Assembly (NCBI RefSeq): GCF_014192395.1
Contig: NZ_JACHXW010000009.1
Coordinates: 1-54,035 of the forward strand
Direction of reading: 5' to 3'
DNA length: 54,035 bases
DNA from: Paenibacillus endophyticus
GTDB lineage: Bacteria; Bacillota; Bacilli; Paenibacillales; Paenibacillaceae
Numbering within the stretch: the first letter of the stretch is position 1; each line of letters starts with the position of its first letter. Positions 9,878 to 18,283 of this stretch are shown here, one piece after another. The notes below the pieces were generated by a model. It was not told where the DNA came from. It did no database searches and saw only the letters and a list, made by a program, of their open reading frames with translations. A program made the translations under genes and the position numbers.

Positions 9878-9883
9878 AGACAT

Positions 9884-11011
9884 ATGAAACTCAAGAAGCT
9901 ATTGAACAAAAATATAATGGTGGCCTCTTTAACGACAGCGGTGCTTCTTAGCGCTGTAGCGCCGGGAGCCGTTTCTTACGGAGCGGCAGGAGCTGCGAAT
10001 ACTCCGCTTCAATTCCAAATCGGCAGCAAAAAGGCAACGGACTATCGCGGGGAATACACGTTGGCTGTAGCTCCTTACATCTTGAATGGCGTAACGATGG
10101 TGCCAGTGCGAGCTTTGGCTGAAGGTCTTCAAGCTTCCATTCATTTGGATTCGGCGACCAAAAAAATCACTTTAGCGAAGGATGGCTTAACGGTTACGGT
10201 AACGCTGAATAGCGATGCGGTCATTGGCACTTATATTAAAAACGTGAAGCTGCCGGCTAAAGTAACCGCGGTGAAGGGCACAACCTTTGTTCCTGCCAAA
10301 AGCGTGGCACAGCTTCTTGGAGCCGCAACCCTTTGGAACGCAAAAGAGAAGAAGATCACACTGCAAGCGGGAGAAAGTGCGCAATTGTTTCAATTTAACT
10401 TTGATCAAGGGGAGGATGGCTGGAAAGGAGATTTCGCAGATCTGCCAGTAGACTACGATCCAGCGATCTACGAGCTGAAATACGCAAGAGAGCTGCTTCC
10501 TACCACTGCGAACAAGACAAACTTCGGATTGAAGCTGAACGGTATGAACCGCAGCGATGATTTGTTTATGTATGTGACGAAGAAGCTGGAAGGCTTAAAA
10601 CCGAATACGACGTATGAGGCTTCATTATCGTTCAAGCTTTATACCGACCAATCAGGCGGTATGATGGGAGTGGGCGGCGCACCTGGTGAAGCGGTCAGCA
10701 TCAAAGCCGGTTTTGTAAGCAAGGAGCCTGCCAAATCGCAAGTGAATGAAGGCGGCCACCTGTATTATAAAGTGAATGTCGACAAGGGCAATCAAAGCAC
10801 GGAAGGCGCAGATATGAAGATCGTTGGAAACATGGTACAGCCAAACAGTGACCTGACGGGCTTTCAACCGGTTGCGATGGAATATTCGGCAGTGCTCAAA
10901 ACCAATGAAAAAGGCGAGCTATACGTTATTATAGGAAGCGATTCCGGCTATGAGGGACTAACGACCTTATATCTGGATAACATGAACGTGAAGCTTCTGC
11001 CTAAACAATAA
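9884..11011 (+). CDS. secreted stalk-domain (copper amine oxidase N-like) protein with beta-rich C-terminal domain
   Basis: 375 residues. Residues 1-34 form a Sec signal peptide ending near VSYGAAGA. Residues about 40-165 carry the copper-amine-oxidase N-terminal-like 'stalk' pattern (NGVTMVPVRALAEGL, KGTTFVPAKSVAQLLG), common in Paenibacillus exported proteins and not itself enzymatic. From about 168, FNFDQGEDGWKGDF and the following beta-rich sequence resemble a carbohydrate-binding jelly roll. A role at the cell surface or in binding extracellular polymer is likely; the ligand is unknown. It is a single gene with its own terminator at 11070. Its ribosome-binding site is folded into an upstream hairpin. 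Confidence 0.8.
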   Translation: MKLKKLLNKNIMVASLTTAVLLSAVAPGAVSYGAAGAANTPLQFQIGSKKATDYRGEYTLAVAPYILNGVTMVPVRALAEGLQASIHLDSATKKITLAKDGLTVTVTLNSDAVIGTYIKNVKLPAKVTAVKGTTFVPAKSVAQLLGAATLWNAKEKKITLQAGESAQLFQFNFDQGEDGWKGDFADLPVDYDPAIYELKYARELLPTTANKTNFGLKLNGMNRSDDLFMYVTKKLEGLKPNTTYEASLSFKLYTDQSGGMMGVGGAPGEAVSIKAGFVSKEPAKSQVNEGGHLYYKVNVDKGNQSTEGADMKIVGNMVQPNSDLTGFQPVAMEYSAVLKTNEKGELYVIIGSDSGYEGLTTLYLDNMNVKLLPKQ

Positions 11012-11069
11012 ATTCGAAGCAGAGAGCTGCCAGCTTAAAAGCAGTGAAAAGCACTACGCACATGAGAGG

Positions 11070-11117
11070 CTGTACTTCGAGGTTATCGACCTTGAAGTAC
11101 AGTCTTATTTATTTTTT
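11070..11117 (+). terminator. Rho-independent terminator after the stalk-domain gene
   Basis: A 14-bp stem (11070-11083 with 11089-11102, one G-U pair), loop TATCG, followed by a T-rich tail TCTTATTTATTTTTTT. Confidence 0.85.
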
Positions 11118-11238
11118 TGATAATATAAACGGTTTTTAATAAAAATGGGAAGGATTGTGAGCCTTACAGCTAGAATAAAGGATATTGTCCAACAATATGG
11201 AAACAAGCCATCCCTGAAAGGTTAATTGGTACAACAAC

Positions 11239-12825
11239 ATGATAAAAAACGATATGATCACAGAAGCACATAAACAATGTCGGTTGCGAGGCCTGAATCC
11301 GGATGAGCTCCCTATATATACTGAATGGCTTTCAAGCGAGGCGCTGGCAAGCCAGCAAAACCACTACAAAGACATTATTGAAGTCATAAGCGTATTTGTA
11401 GATAAATTTCTGTCCTCTGTTGCGGATGATCCTTTCTTCGCTGCGATTACCGATCATCAAGGACATATTCTTGAGTTTAGGGGCAACCCCGCAATCATAA
11501 GCACAGCCCGCGAATTGGGAATTACCGAAGGCGTGCGCTTCTGCGAGGAGCTGGGGCCAAACGCGATCGATATGGCTCTGCGCATCAATAGTCCGGTTGA
11601 GCTTAAGGGAGAGGATCATTATCATCGTGTTCTGCACCAGCTTGCTTGCTATACGGCCCCTTTTCATTTGGAAAGTGATGGCCAGCTGCTGGGAACGCTC
11701 TCGATTATGACAGACACCCGATCCGCGCATCCGCATTTGCTAGCCTTATTATGCACCATTGTTGATTCTATCGAGCGTGAGCTGTTGCTCCGCAAGCATA
11801 ATACGCAGCTGCATATTCTGAATCAAGTGCTGCTGGAAACGAACTACTACGGTGTCATTATTACGGATGCGTTGGGCACAATATTAGAAATTAACGATTA
11901 CAGTGCCGTCATATTAAATAATGCGAGTAATGAAAAGCGTAACTGCATCGGTGAGAAGGTCTTTGATTTGAGGATCATTGGACCTTATTTTGAAAGATTT
12001 ATCCTGCATGGCGAGACCTGCGTCGGCATCGAGGTATCGGTCAAGATTGAGGATGAGCACCATTTCTATATGCTCGATGTGGTGCCGATCTATGACAAAG
12101 AGAATATGCTGATACGAGTGGTCGGAAGCTTGCGGGATATTACCGAGATGAAGGTGGCCGAAGAGCTGCTGCGAAACACCGAGAAGCTTGGGTTCGCAGG
12201 CCAGCTTGCCGTAAGCATCGCGCATGAAATTCGCAATCCGATGACAACGGTAAAGGGAATGCTGCAGCTATCGAGCAAAACAACGAATCCCCACTATTAC
12301 AATGTGATGATGTCCGAACTGGATCGCATGAACGCGATCGTAGGCGAGTTTTTAATTTTGGGGAGGCCGCAGGCGCTCCAATATAAAGAAGAGCAGTGTG
12401 CCGATATTTTGCAGGAGGTTTTATCCGTATTTGAAATGCAATTCGAGATGAATGGCATTATTATTCGGACCGAATATAAAGAAATGGCGATCATTCGCTG
12501 CGACCGGGATCAGGTCAAGCAGGTGTTTTTGAACATTTTGAAAAACGCTATGGAAGCTTTGCCTTTCGGAGGAGAGGTAAGCATTCAATTGGATATGGTT
12601 GATTCTTATCAAAGAATCTTGTTCAAGGATAACGGCGTAGGCATGACGGATGAGGTCAAGCGCCGCATTGGACAGCCTTTCCATACGACCCGCCGCGACG
12701 GGAACGGACTTGGCATGATGATTGTAGACAAAATCATTTCCTCGCATGATGGTCGGCTGGTCGTTTCCAGCGAACTTGGGACAGGCACCACCGTTGAGAT
12801 TTGGCTGCCCAAAACGAATGAATGA
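11239..12825 (+). CDS. orphan soluble GAF-PAS sensor histidine kinase
   Basis: 528 residues with no membrane segment. Residues about 50-185 resemble the GAF domain of AcoR/DhaR-type regulators (FFAAITDHQGHILEF, YTAPFHLESDGQLLGTLSI). Residues about 190-305 are a PAS/PAC domain (GVIITDALGTILEIN, then GSLRDITEMK). The dimerisation box SIAHEIRNPMTTVKG supplies the phosphorylated histidine. The ATPase has the N box (NILKNAMEAL), G1 (DNGVGM) and G2 (GNGLGMMIVDKI). No response regulator is adjacent. Architecture and solubility match kinases that feed the sporulation phosphorelay, such as the KinA/KinE type, but the partner is inferred. The ribosome-binding site before the ATG is weak. Confidence 0.88.
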   Translation: MIKNDMITEAHKQCRLRGLNPDELPIYTEWLSSEALASQQNHYKDIIEVISVFVDKFLSSVADDPFFAAITDHQGHILEFRGNPAIISTARELGITEGVRFCEELGPNAIDMALRINSPVELKGEDHYHRVLHQLACYTAPFHLESDGQLLGTLSIMTDTRSAHPHLLALLCTIVDSIERELLLRKHNTQLHILNQVLLETNYYGVIITDALGTILEINDYSAVILNNASNEKRNCIGEKVFDLRIIGPYFERFILHGETCVGIEVSVKIEDEHHFYMLDVVPIYDKENMLIRVVGSLRDITEMKVAEELLRNTEKLGFAGQLAVSIAHEIRNPMTTVKGMLQLSSKTTNPHYYNVMMSELDRMNAIVGEFLILGRPQALQYKEEQCADILQEVLSVFEMQFEMNGIIIRTEYKEMAIIRCDRDQVKQVFLNILKNAMEALPFGGEVSIQLDMVDSYQRILFKDNGVGMTDEVKRRIGQPFHTTRRDGNGLGMMIVDKIISSHDGRLVVSSELGTGTTVEIWLPKTNE

Positions 12826-12989
12826 TTCTCTTGTTATTAGCCGAATGAAAGACAGGGATTGCTCCTGTACTTCGCTTGGCTTTTTCTTTTCTTGTGTATT
12901 TGAAGTGCGATGGTTTATAAAGACGGAAACGTCGGACGAGCTTGGCTTTGCTTTTAAAAAGGGATTAGAGAAATGGAGACTTGATTACT

Positions 12990-13811
12990 GTGAATAATAA
13001 CATTGATTCTTTGGACAAGCTTGTCTCGCTCATTCCTATTATCAAATCAGCGATACCGGCTGATTTATCAATAGCGATATGCGATTTGGAACGATTTGTT
13101 GCGTATTTCCCCGGAGATACCATTAACTTAAATATTAAAGAAGGACAGCCTTTACATAAGGAGGAGCCACTTTTCTTAGCCTTGCGGGACAACCGGGCGC
13201 TCAGATCGGATGTGCCTGCGAGCTTCTATGGTTACGAGTTCACGGGAACGGCAACGCCTCTTCATGATGAGGCTGGCCATGTCATAGGCGGAATAGCTGT
13301 TCAAATTCGGAGGCAAAGTGAACTAAAAGCCATCGCAGAGCAGATTGCAGCCTCCCTATCGCAAGCTAATGAGCAAATCAGCAGCATCTCTAATGGCTCG
13401 CAATCGCTTGCGGGGTTCTCTCAGCAGCTGCTTGTTCAATCTCACCAGGCTGGCAAGGATGTAGAAAATTCAACAGAGGTTTTATCCATTATTAAAAGAG
13501 TGGCTGACCAGACGAATCTACTCGGGCTGAACGCCGCTATAGAAGCAGCGCATGCAGGGGAGAAAGGAAGAGGCTTCGAGGTCGTTGCCAAAGAAATTCG
13601 GAGATTCTCAAAGGAAACCGTAGCATCGACTCAAGACATAAATGAAACGATGCTGCAAATCAAGGACGTTACGAACCAAATGGCTATTTCCATAGAAAAA
13701 ATAGCGGCGATTGGCCAAGAACAGGCAGATTCGGTTCAGCATACCTCAACCTTTATCGAAGAAATAAAAACAATGTCCGAAAAGCTTACCGAGTTCGCGA
13801 ATAAATTATAA
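12990..13811 (+). CDS. short soluble methyl-accepting-chemotaxis-type signalling protein
   Basis: About 273 residues from the GTG at 12990, which has GGAGA at good distance; a TTG at 12981 is in frame but too close. Residues about 1-110 form a compact sensor ([32 protein letters not shown]) without membrane helices. The rest is a shortened MCP signalling domain with the hairpin-tip signature [19 protein letters not shown]. The methylation bundles are much shorter than in full chemoreceptors. It probably acts as a cytosolic adaptor or receptor to CheA-type arrays or another pathway. It ends at a strong shared terminator opposite the anti-sigma gene. Confidence 0.85.
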   Translation: MNNNIDSLDKLVSLIPIIKSAIPADLSIAICDLERFVAYFPGDTINLNIKEGQPLHKEEPLFLALRDNRALRSDVPASFYGYEFTGTATPLHDEAGHVIGGIAVQIRRQSELKAIAEQIAASLSQANEQISSISNGSQSLAGFSQQLLVQSHQAGKDVENSTEVLSIIKRVADQTNLLGLNAAIEAAHAGEKGRGFEVVAKEIRRFSKETVASTQDINETMLQIKDVTNQMAISIEKIAAIGQEQADSVQHTSTFIEEIKTMSEKLTEFANKL

Positions 13812-13834
13812 CAAAAATACGCGTAACGATAACG

Positions 13835-13868
13835 AGCCGCAAGGACCGGTTAACCGGTCCTTGCGGCT
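13835..13868. terminator. Bidirectional terminator (perfect 34-base palindrome)
   Basis: 13835-13868 is its own exact reverse complement, with AGCCGCAAGGACCGG and its complement around TTAA. It sits between two convergent genes (stops at 13811 and 13878), so it can serve both. The T-tracts are weak on both sides. Confidence 0.7.
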
Positions 13869-13877
13869 TGTTGTCGA

Positions 13878-14834
13878 TCATTTTGCTTCTACAACGATGG
13901 TATCCAATAATTGCCCGCGTACATAAGGCAGCAATCGCCAAACACCCTTCTCCGGCAATTTCATAGACGTAACGGTGTTTCGGTCAGCTCCGTTCAACTT
14001 GCCGCTCAAGGCGTTCGATGAGAGCAGCGGATTGGTGGAGAATACGTCGATGATACGATCAGAGCCTTCTTTCACGGCTTTGACGTCGAATGGACCGTTT
14101 AATTGCTCGTCGCTTCCCCAAAAATGCCACATATACTTTTGCGATTTTCCTGCCAGAAATCCGGCATCTATGAAGCCGATCTGATTGCTAACGCCACGCA
14201 TTAAATAGGAACCGGATCGGAACTCGGGGCTGATTTCCCACGAAGGGTCGAGCAAGGAAAGCACCACATTGCCATACTTTTGATCATCTAGCAGTATCTC
14301 CAGTGTCCAAATCCCTCCGAGCGGCAGCGCAAAACGCGCGGTCAAACGCTCAAGACTCTCATAGCCGCTGCTTGGTCCCGCAATCTTACCCAATGAAATG
14401 GTTTCCCGCTGACCCGATCTCATATGCTGCGCTTGAATCGTCATAGATTTCCCCATATAGGCATCTATTGGCTCTTCGAAGTGAAAGATATATCCTGCCA
14501 TTACCCCTGCCCTGACATCAGGCTGCGGATAAACGGTGAACAATAAACAATCCTGTTTATAATAGGCTGTTCGTTCCATATTTGCCGCATTTGGCTCATT
14601 GCCCATAGAAGAAGAACGGAAAGGAAAATGCCAATTCAGGTGCTGGGACACACCGACCAGAAGCAATACGAATGCGAACGGCACAATAATGACTGCTATA
14701 CGGGGGAGCCTGAACGTACGACGGGTAGCTTTGGCGCGATTGAGCACCTGCTGCTTCAGCTCCGCTGAGAAATGGCTGCTGCGGAAAGGCGAGTTGTCCA
14801 TTTGCTTTGCCCAGGTCGGCCTTTCTTCACTCAT
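13878..14834 (-). CDS. membrane-anchored anti-sigma-type protein (DUF4871-like)
   Basis: 318 residues. A cytosolic N-terminal 45 residues (FSAELKQQVLNRAKATRR) precedes one membrane helix at about 46-66 (IAVIIVPFAFVLLLVGVS). A roughly 250-residue outer domain follows, with a C-terminal beta-rich part (GGIWTLEILLDDQKYG, KGVWRLLPYVRGQLLDTIVV) of the type labelled DUF4871 in Bacillales. Its start overlaps the end of the ECF sigma gene by 8 bases, the classic sigma/anti-sigma coupling. No zinc-binding HxxxCxxC motif is seen, so it is not a ZAS-type factor. The role as negative regulator of the adjacent sigma is inferred from topology and position. Confidence 0.7.
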   Translation of the reverse strand: MSEERPTWAKQMDNSPFRSSHFSAELKQQVLNRAKATRRTFRLPRIAVIIVPFAFVLLLVGVSQHLNWHFPFRSSSMGNEPNAANMERTAYYKQDCLLFTVYPQPDVRAGVMAGYIFHFEEPIDAYMGKSMTIQAQHMRSGQRETISLGKIAGPSSGYESLERLTARFALPLGGIWTLEILLDDQKYGNVVLSLLDPSWEISPEFRSGSYLMRGVSNQIGFIDAGFLAGKSQKYMWHFWGSDEQLNGPFDVKAVKEGSDRIIDVFSTNPLLSSNALSGKLNGADRNTVTSMKLPEKGVWRLLPYVRGQLLDTIVVEAK

Positions 14835-15375
14835 AACCTAACGCCTCCTCATCATTATTGGTTAGTAGCTTGCTCATTAATTTCTTTGCCCGATGCGCTC
14901 TTGATTTAACGGTACCTTCCGAAATACGGATTAATTGTGCTATTTCTTTCACTTTAAGGCCATAATGGTAGTCTAGCACCAATACTTCCCTATATTTGCG
15001 TGGCAGCCGCATAACCGTATCCCATAGGTCACGGTTATCCAGACGGTCAAATACGATCTGTTCTGCCGCTGGCGAGACGCCTCTAATCAATCGATCGGTA
15101 AGGGTTACTTTGCGGATAAAGGCACTTTGCAAATAATGCAGCGCTTTATTCCGCGTAATGGTAAGCAGCCAGCTTTTTATCGTACACTCGCCGCGAAAGC
15201 CATACAACCCGTTGAATGCCGCCAAGAATACTTCTTGCGAGATATCGTCTGCGGCTTCGGATTTATGGGTTAGAAAGAAGGCGAAGCTCCATACGTCTTG
15301 GCCGAACGCTTCCATTAAATCACGCAATACGGCAGCCCTGTCATAGCCTGGCGCCAAATATTTCAAATAATCCAT
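14827..15375 (-). CDS. ECF-type RNA polymerase sigma factor
   Basis: 182 residues from the ATG at 15375, chosen because GGAGG is five bases upstream; a GTG at 15396 extends the frame by seven codons but has no good ribosome-binding site. Region 2 is DVWSFAFFLTHKSEAADDIS with QEVFLAAFNGLYGFRGE; region 4 is LPRKYREVLVLDYHYGLKVK followed by EIAQLIRISEGTVKSRAHRA, a helix-turn-helix. It directs RNA polymerase to stress or envelope genes in this sigma class. The promoter just upstream carries an ECF-like -35/-10 pair, implying self-activation. Confidence 0.9.
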   Translation of the reverse strand: MDYLKYLAPGYDRAAVLRDLMEAFGQDVWSFAFFLTHKSEAADDISQEVFLAAFNGLYGFRGECTIKSWLLTITRNKALHYLQSAFIRKVTLTDRLIRGVSPAAEQIVFDRLDNRDLWDTVMRLPRKYREVLVLDYHYGLKVKEIAQLIRISEGTVKSRAHRAKKLMSKLLTNNDEEALGYE

Positions 15376-15404
15376 TCCGTCCTCCAATGCGTTCACCTCT
15401 GTCC

Positions 15405-15436
15405 ATTAGACCGCATTGTAGGTAAAAGGTTCCCGT
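15405..15436 (-). promoter_or_regulatory. ECF-type promoter of the sigma/anti-sigma operon
   Basis: Reading the minus strand, GGGAACCTTTT (the -35, GGAACC at 15433-15428) is followed after about 15 bases by CGGTCTAA (the -10, 15413-15406). An AAC motif with a CGTC-like -10 is the usual ECF promoter form in Bacillales. The start point would be close to the sigma gene. Autoregulation is inferred from this match. Confidence 0.6.
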
Positions 15437-15445
15437 TTCAGCACA

Positions 15446-16270
15446 TTATTTTTTTAACGAAAGAATTTGAGCATCCACCTTTGCGATGATTTCCATCGTT
15501 TGTTGCTCATACGAATAGGTTTTTTGCTTTTGTTCATTGATTTGTTTGATATAGGCTAGCATTCGGGCAAGGGAATTTGACGTACCCGCTGCATCGCCTT
15601 TTTTGACAGCCTGATTCAGAAGGGATATCTCGGTGGAAAATTGTTTTTTAACGGTGCTGATGGTGCTCTTTGCCGCTTTTATTTTCACTTTAAGGGGATC
15701 GATGCCGCTAAGCTGATTCCGCAGCTTTTTTATCGTGCCGGCAGTGTTCGACTTGGCTGATTTAAGCGCGGCCTCCTTGCTGCGGATATCCAGCTTAGCG
15801 AGCTGCACGGCCGCTTTGGTCGTTTCAACCTGCGGCTTCAATATGCTTACGGAAAGCTTGTCTTTGAAAGACTTCGCAATATTGAGCTGCTGATTCAATG
15901 AATCATAAAGCTGGAACAAAGGTACATATTTCTTCTTTGCCTGCTCGATGGCGGATTCAAGCTTCAACAGCTTGTCCGCGTCGATTTCCTTGATGACTTT
16001 ACGCGTTGCGAGCATGGCTTCCTCGTTCTGATAGTGCAGCTTATCGATGCGGGTATCCCAGTCGATAAGCAGCTTCTGCGTTCTTTGCAGCTCCGAGTAT
16101 TGAGCGGACAGCTTGGCCGCGGTCGACTTATCCGCTGCTCCCCTCATTTTGTCGAATGCGGTCTTGGCGGTGACGCTGAACTCGAAAGACGCGGCGGAAA
16201 TGGCGCTTGGACTTGCGAACAGGAGCATGACAGCAAGCCAGAATACGGAAAGCCTTGGAACGGTTCTCAT
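15446..16270 (-). CDS. secreted coiled-coil protein of unknown function
   Basis: 274 residues from the ATG at 16270, which has AAAGGAGG upstream; a longer open frame to 16423 lacks a start signal. Residues 1-25 are a signal peptide (LSVFWLAVMLLFASPSAISA). The mature protein is almost entirely helical and Lys/Ala/Leu/Gln-rich (KLSAQYSELQRTQKLL, LKSAKSNTAGTIKKLRNQL), a long coiled coil. No enzymatic motif is seen. It lies directly upstream of the sigma/anti-sigma genes on the same strand (50-base gap with an internal promoter), so an envelope-related role is plausible. The leader contains a terminator-like hairpin. Confidence 0.7.
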   Translation of the reverse strand: MRTVPRLSVFWLAVMLLFASPSAISAASFEFSVTAKTAFDKMRGAADKSTAAKLSAQYSELQRTQKLLIDWDTRIDKLHYQNEEAMLATRKVIKEIDADKLLKLESAIEQAKKKYVPLFQLYDSLNQQLNIAKSFKDKLSVSILKPQVETTKAAVQLAKLDIRSKEAALKSAKSNTAGTIKKLRNQLSGIDPLKVKIKAAKSTISTVKKQFSTEISLLNQAVKKGDAAGTSNSLARMLAYIKQINEQKQKTYSYEQQTMEIIAKVDAQILSLKK

Positions 16271-16307
16271 GAATAATGAAGCCTCCTTTGATTGTGGCGA
16301 ACAATGC

Positions 16308-16407
16308 AAAAAAAGCACCTGCAAGATAGGCGTAAAACGCCATCTCTTACGGGTGCTTCCATCGTAAGCCGTTCTTATTGTGATGCTTCCATTAATATAC
16401 AGGAAGC
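16308..16407 (-). promoter_or_regulatory. Leader with terminator hairpin and competing pairing (possible attenuator)
   Basis: On the minus strand a hairpin (GGTGCTT 16358-16352 with AAGCACC 16319-16313, plus an inner stem ATGGCGT/ACGCC.AT) is followed by a run of seven T about 38 bases before the start at 16270. Upstream, GGCTTCC (16408-16402) can pair either with GGAAGC at 16390-16385 or with the GGAAGC at 16360-16355 that belongs to the terminator stem. This is the layout of a transcription attenuator. It matches no riboswitch class I can name. Confidence 0.45.
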
Positions 16408-16580
16408 CTCCAATCGCAGTCAAGCACCGAATGGCCTATTAAACAGCGGTATTTCCGATCACGGATGCACATTTTTAATCAATGAGACCGTAATGATTTC
16501 TTTTCGGAGCCTGATTCTTTATACTAATAGAAAAGGACAGGCGGCAGACGTCTGCAGCAAGGGATAGGAGAGAAATAATA

Positions 16581-17360
16581 ATGGCTTATAAAATTGTGTT
16601 TTTTGACATCGACGGCACGTTAATCAATGAACAGAAGGAAATACCGGCAGATACCATTAAAGCGATTGCGGAGCTGAAGGAAAGCGGGGTAGAGCCGGTT
16701 ATTGCGACCGGACGTGCGCCTTATTTCATTAAACCGCTTGCGGAGCAGCTTGGCATTGAGTCCTTCGTTTGCTTGAATGGCGGCTATGTCGTCTACAAAG
16801 GCGTGCCTCTCTACAAACGCGAAATCGAGAAACACCGGTTGGAGGCGCTCGTTAAGGTTGCAGCCGAGCATAATCACGGACTTGTTTTCGAGGGCGAGCA
16901 TAACTTCTTCGCCGATAAAGAGGATCATCCTTTTATTATCGATTCGGTTAATTCCTTGAAGGTTGATCTTCCAGGCTACAACCCGGAATTCTGGAAAACA
17001 GACGGCATTTACCAAGTGTTCCTTCACTGCGAGAGTCATGAGGAGCATCTCTATGACGGCTTGCATTCGGAGCTGAAGCTGATTCGCTGGCATCCGCAGG
17101 CCATTGATGTGCTTCCGGCTGGCGGATCGAAAGCGCAGGGCATTGAAGCGCTGCTGGACAAGCTCGGCTTAACGGCGGCCGATGCGGTTGCTTTTGGCGA
17201 CGGTCTTAATGATAAAGAGATGCTCGAGACGGTGGGCTTCGGCGTTGCCATGGGCAACTCTCACCCTGAGCTGCTGCCTTATGCGGATTACGTGACGACG
17301 CATGTCGATGAGCAGGGCATTCGCAACGGCTTGGTGAAAGCAGGCCTTTTAGAGCGTTAA
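16581..17360 (+). CDS. Cof-type HAD-IIB family hydrolase
   Basis: 259 residues. Motif I is FFDIDGTLIN with the nucleophile and general acid aspartates. Motif II is the threonine of VIATGRAPY. Motif III is the lysine in AGGSKAQGIEALLDKLG. Motif IV is FGDGLNDKEML. A C2B-type cap (about residues 80-190) lies between. These enzymes dephosphorylate sugar phosphates, FMN or PLP; the substrate is not predictable. AGGAGAG precedes the ATG. It is a single gene with its own terminator at 17409. Confidence 0.9.
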   Translation: MAYKIVFFDIDGTLINEQKEIPADTIKAIAELKESGVEPVIATGRAPYFIKPLAEQLGIESFVCLNGGYVVYKGVPLYKREIEKHRLEALVKVAAEHNHGLVFEGEHNFFADKEDHPFIIDSVNSLKVDLPGYNPEFWKTDGIYQVFLHCESHEEHLYDGLHSELKLIRWHPQAIDVLPAGGSKAQGIEALLDKLGLTAADAVAFGDGLNDKEMLETVGFGVAMGNSHPELLPYADYVTTHVDEQGIRNGLVKAGLLER

Positions 17361-17408
17361 GCTGTGATTTGGTTTGTGTGTATTTGTGCAAAAATAAAAA
17401 GTGGAAAG

Positions 17409-17442
17409 AAGCTGATATCGCATGCTGCGGTATCGGCTTTTT
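17409..17442 (+). terminator. Rho-independent terminator after the HAD gene
   Basis: 14-bp stem 17409-17422 with 17426-17439 (two G-U pairs), 3-base loop TGC, then TTTTTT overlapping the end of the arm. Confidence 0.85.
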
Positions 17443-17556
17443 TCAAAAACCGGCTGGCTAATGAACGCTCTTTGGCCATGAATAGCTGGAACATGGATGG
17501 CGGTTGAGTCGTAGAAACATACGAATGATTCGATCATGAGAGGCGGTCAGCAACAG

Positions 17557-18270
17557 ATGGAGAACCGGGATTTTGTGCTGCGGGCAGCGATAAAGGAAGC
17601 TGGATATGAAGAAGATAAGCCGACCATCCGCCAGATTGTGCTTGAGGTTGCGCCGGGAGAGCTGGTTGGACTCATCGGGCCAAACGGAGCGGGCAAGAGT
17701 ACGACAATCAAAACGATACTTGGCTTAATGACTCATGTGAATGGGGAGATCATGCTCGGAGGTAAGAACAAACGGTATGCTTATGTGCCGGAGCAGCCGA
17801 TCTTTTATGAATACATGACTTTGTGGGAGCATCTGCATTTGGCTGCATCGGCATTTGGGATCGAGGAGCGGCAATTTGCCGCCAAAGCAGAGGAGCTTCT
17901 GGAGCGTTTTAGATTGACGGAGGAAAAGCATCATTATCCATCGCATTTCTCCAAGGGCATGCAGCAAAAGCTCATGCTGATTATCGCCTTTCTGCTTGAG
18001 CCGGATGTATATATCGTGGACGAGCCTTTTGTCGGACTGGATCCGCGTGCAACGACAGATTTCCTAAAGCTTCTTGAGGGTGAACGGGAGCGTGGAGCGG
18101 GTGTTCTTATGTCCACGCATGTTCTGGATACCGCTGAGCGTATCTGCACCGGTTTTGTGCTGATAAACAATGGTTCGGTCGTGGCGCGGGGCTCTTTGGA
18201 TGATGTGAGAAACGATGCGGGCTGTGCGAAGGAAGCGACGTTATTCGAGTGCTTTCACGCATTGACATAG
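17557..18270 (+). CDS. ecsA: ABC transporter ATP-binding protein (EcsA-like)
   Basis: 237 residues from the ATG at 17557 (GAGGCGG upstream); an ATG seven codons earlier is in frame but lacks a site. Walker A is GPNGAGKSTT, the Q-loop region is YVPEQPIF, the signature is SKGMQQKLML, Walker B is VYIVDEPFVGLDP and the switch histidine is in STHVLD. Thirteen bases downstream is an EcsB-like membrane protein, so the pair is probably an Ecs-type transporter, known in B. subtilis to affect secretion and signal peptide clearance. EcsA is normally near 247 residues, matching. The assignment rests mainly on the partner. Confidence 0.78.
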   Translation: MENRDFVLRAAIKEAGYEEDKPTIRQIVLEVAPGELVGLIGPNGAGKSTTIKTILGLMTHVNGEIMLGGKNKRYAYVPEQPIFYEYMTLWEHLHLAASAFGIEERQFAAKAEELLERFRLTEEKHHYPSHFSKGMQQKLMLIIAFLLEPDVYIVDEPFVGLDPRATTDFLKLLEGERERGAGVLMSTHVLDTAERICTGFVLINNGSVVARGSLDDVRNDAGCAKEATLFECFHALT

Positions 18271-18283
18271 GGGGAGGAATGGC

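Noticed and set aside
13835..13868. 34-base perfect palindrome as a regulator binding site
   Set aside because: It lies between two convergent stop codons, where a shared terminator is the simplest explanation.
16308..16407. c-di-GMP, c-di-AMP or T-box riboswitch
   Set aside because: None of the conserved core words of these classes could be found. Only the terminator and competing pairing are kept as an unnamed attenuator.
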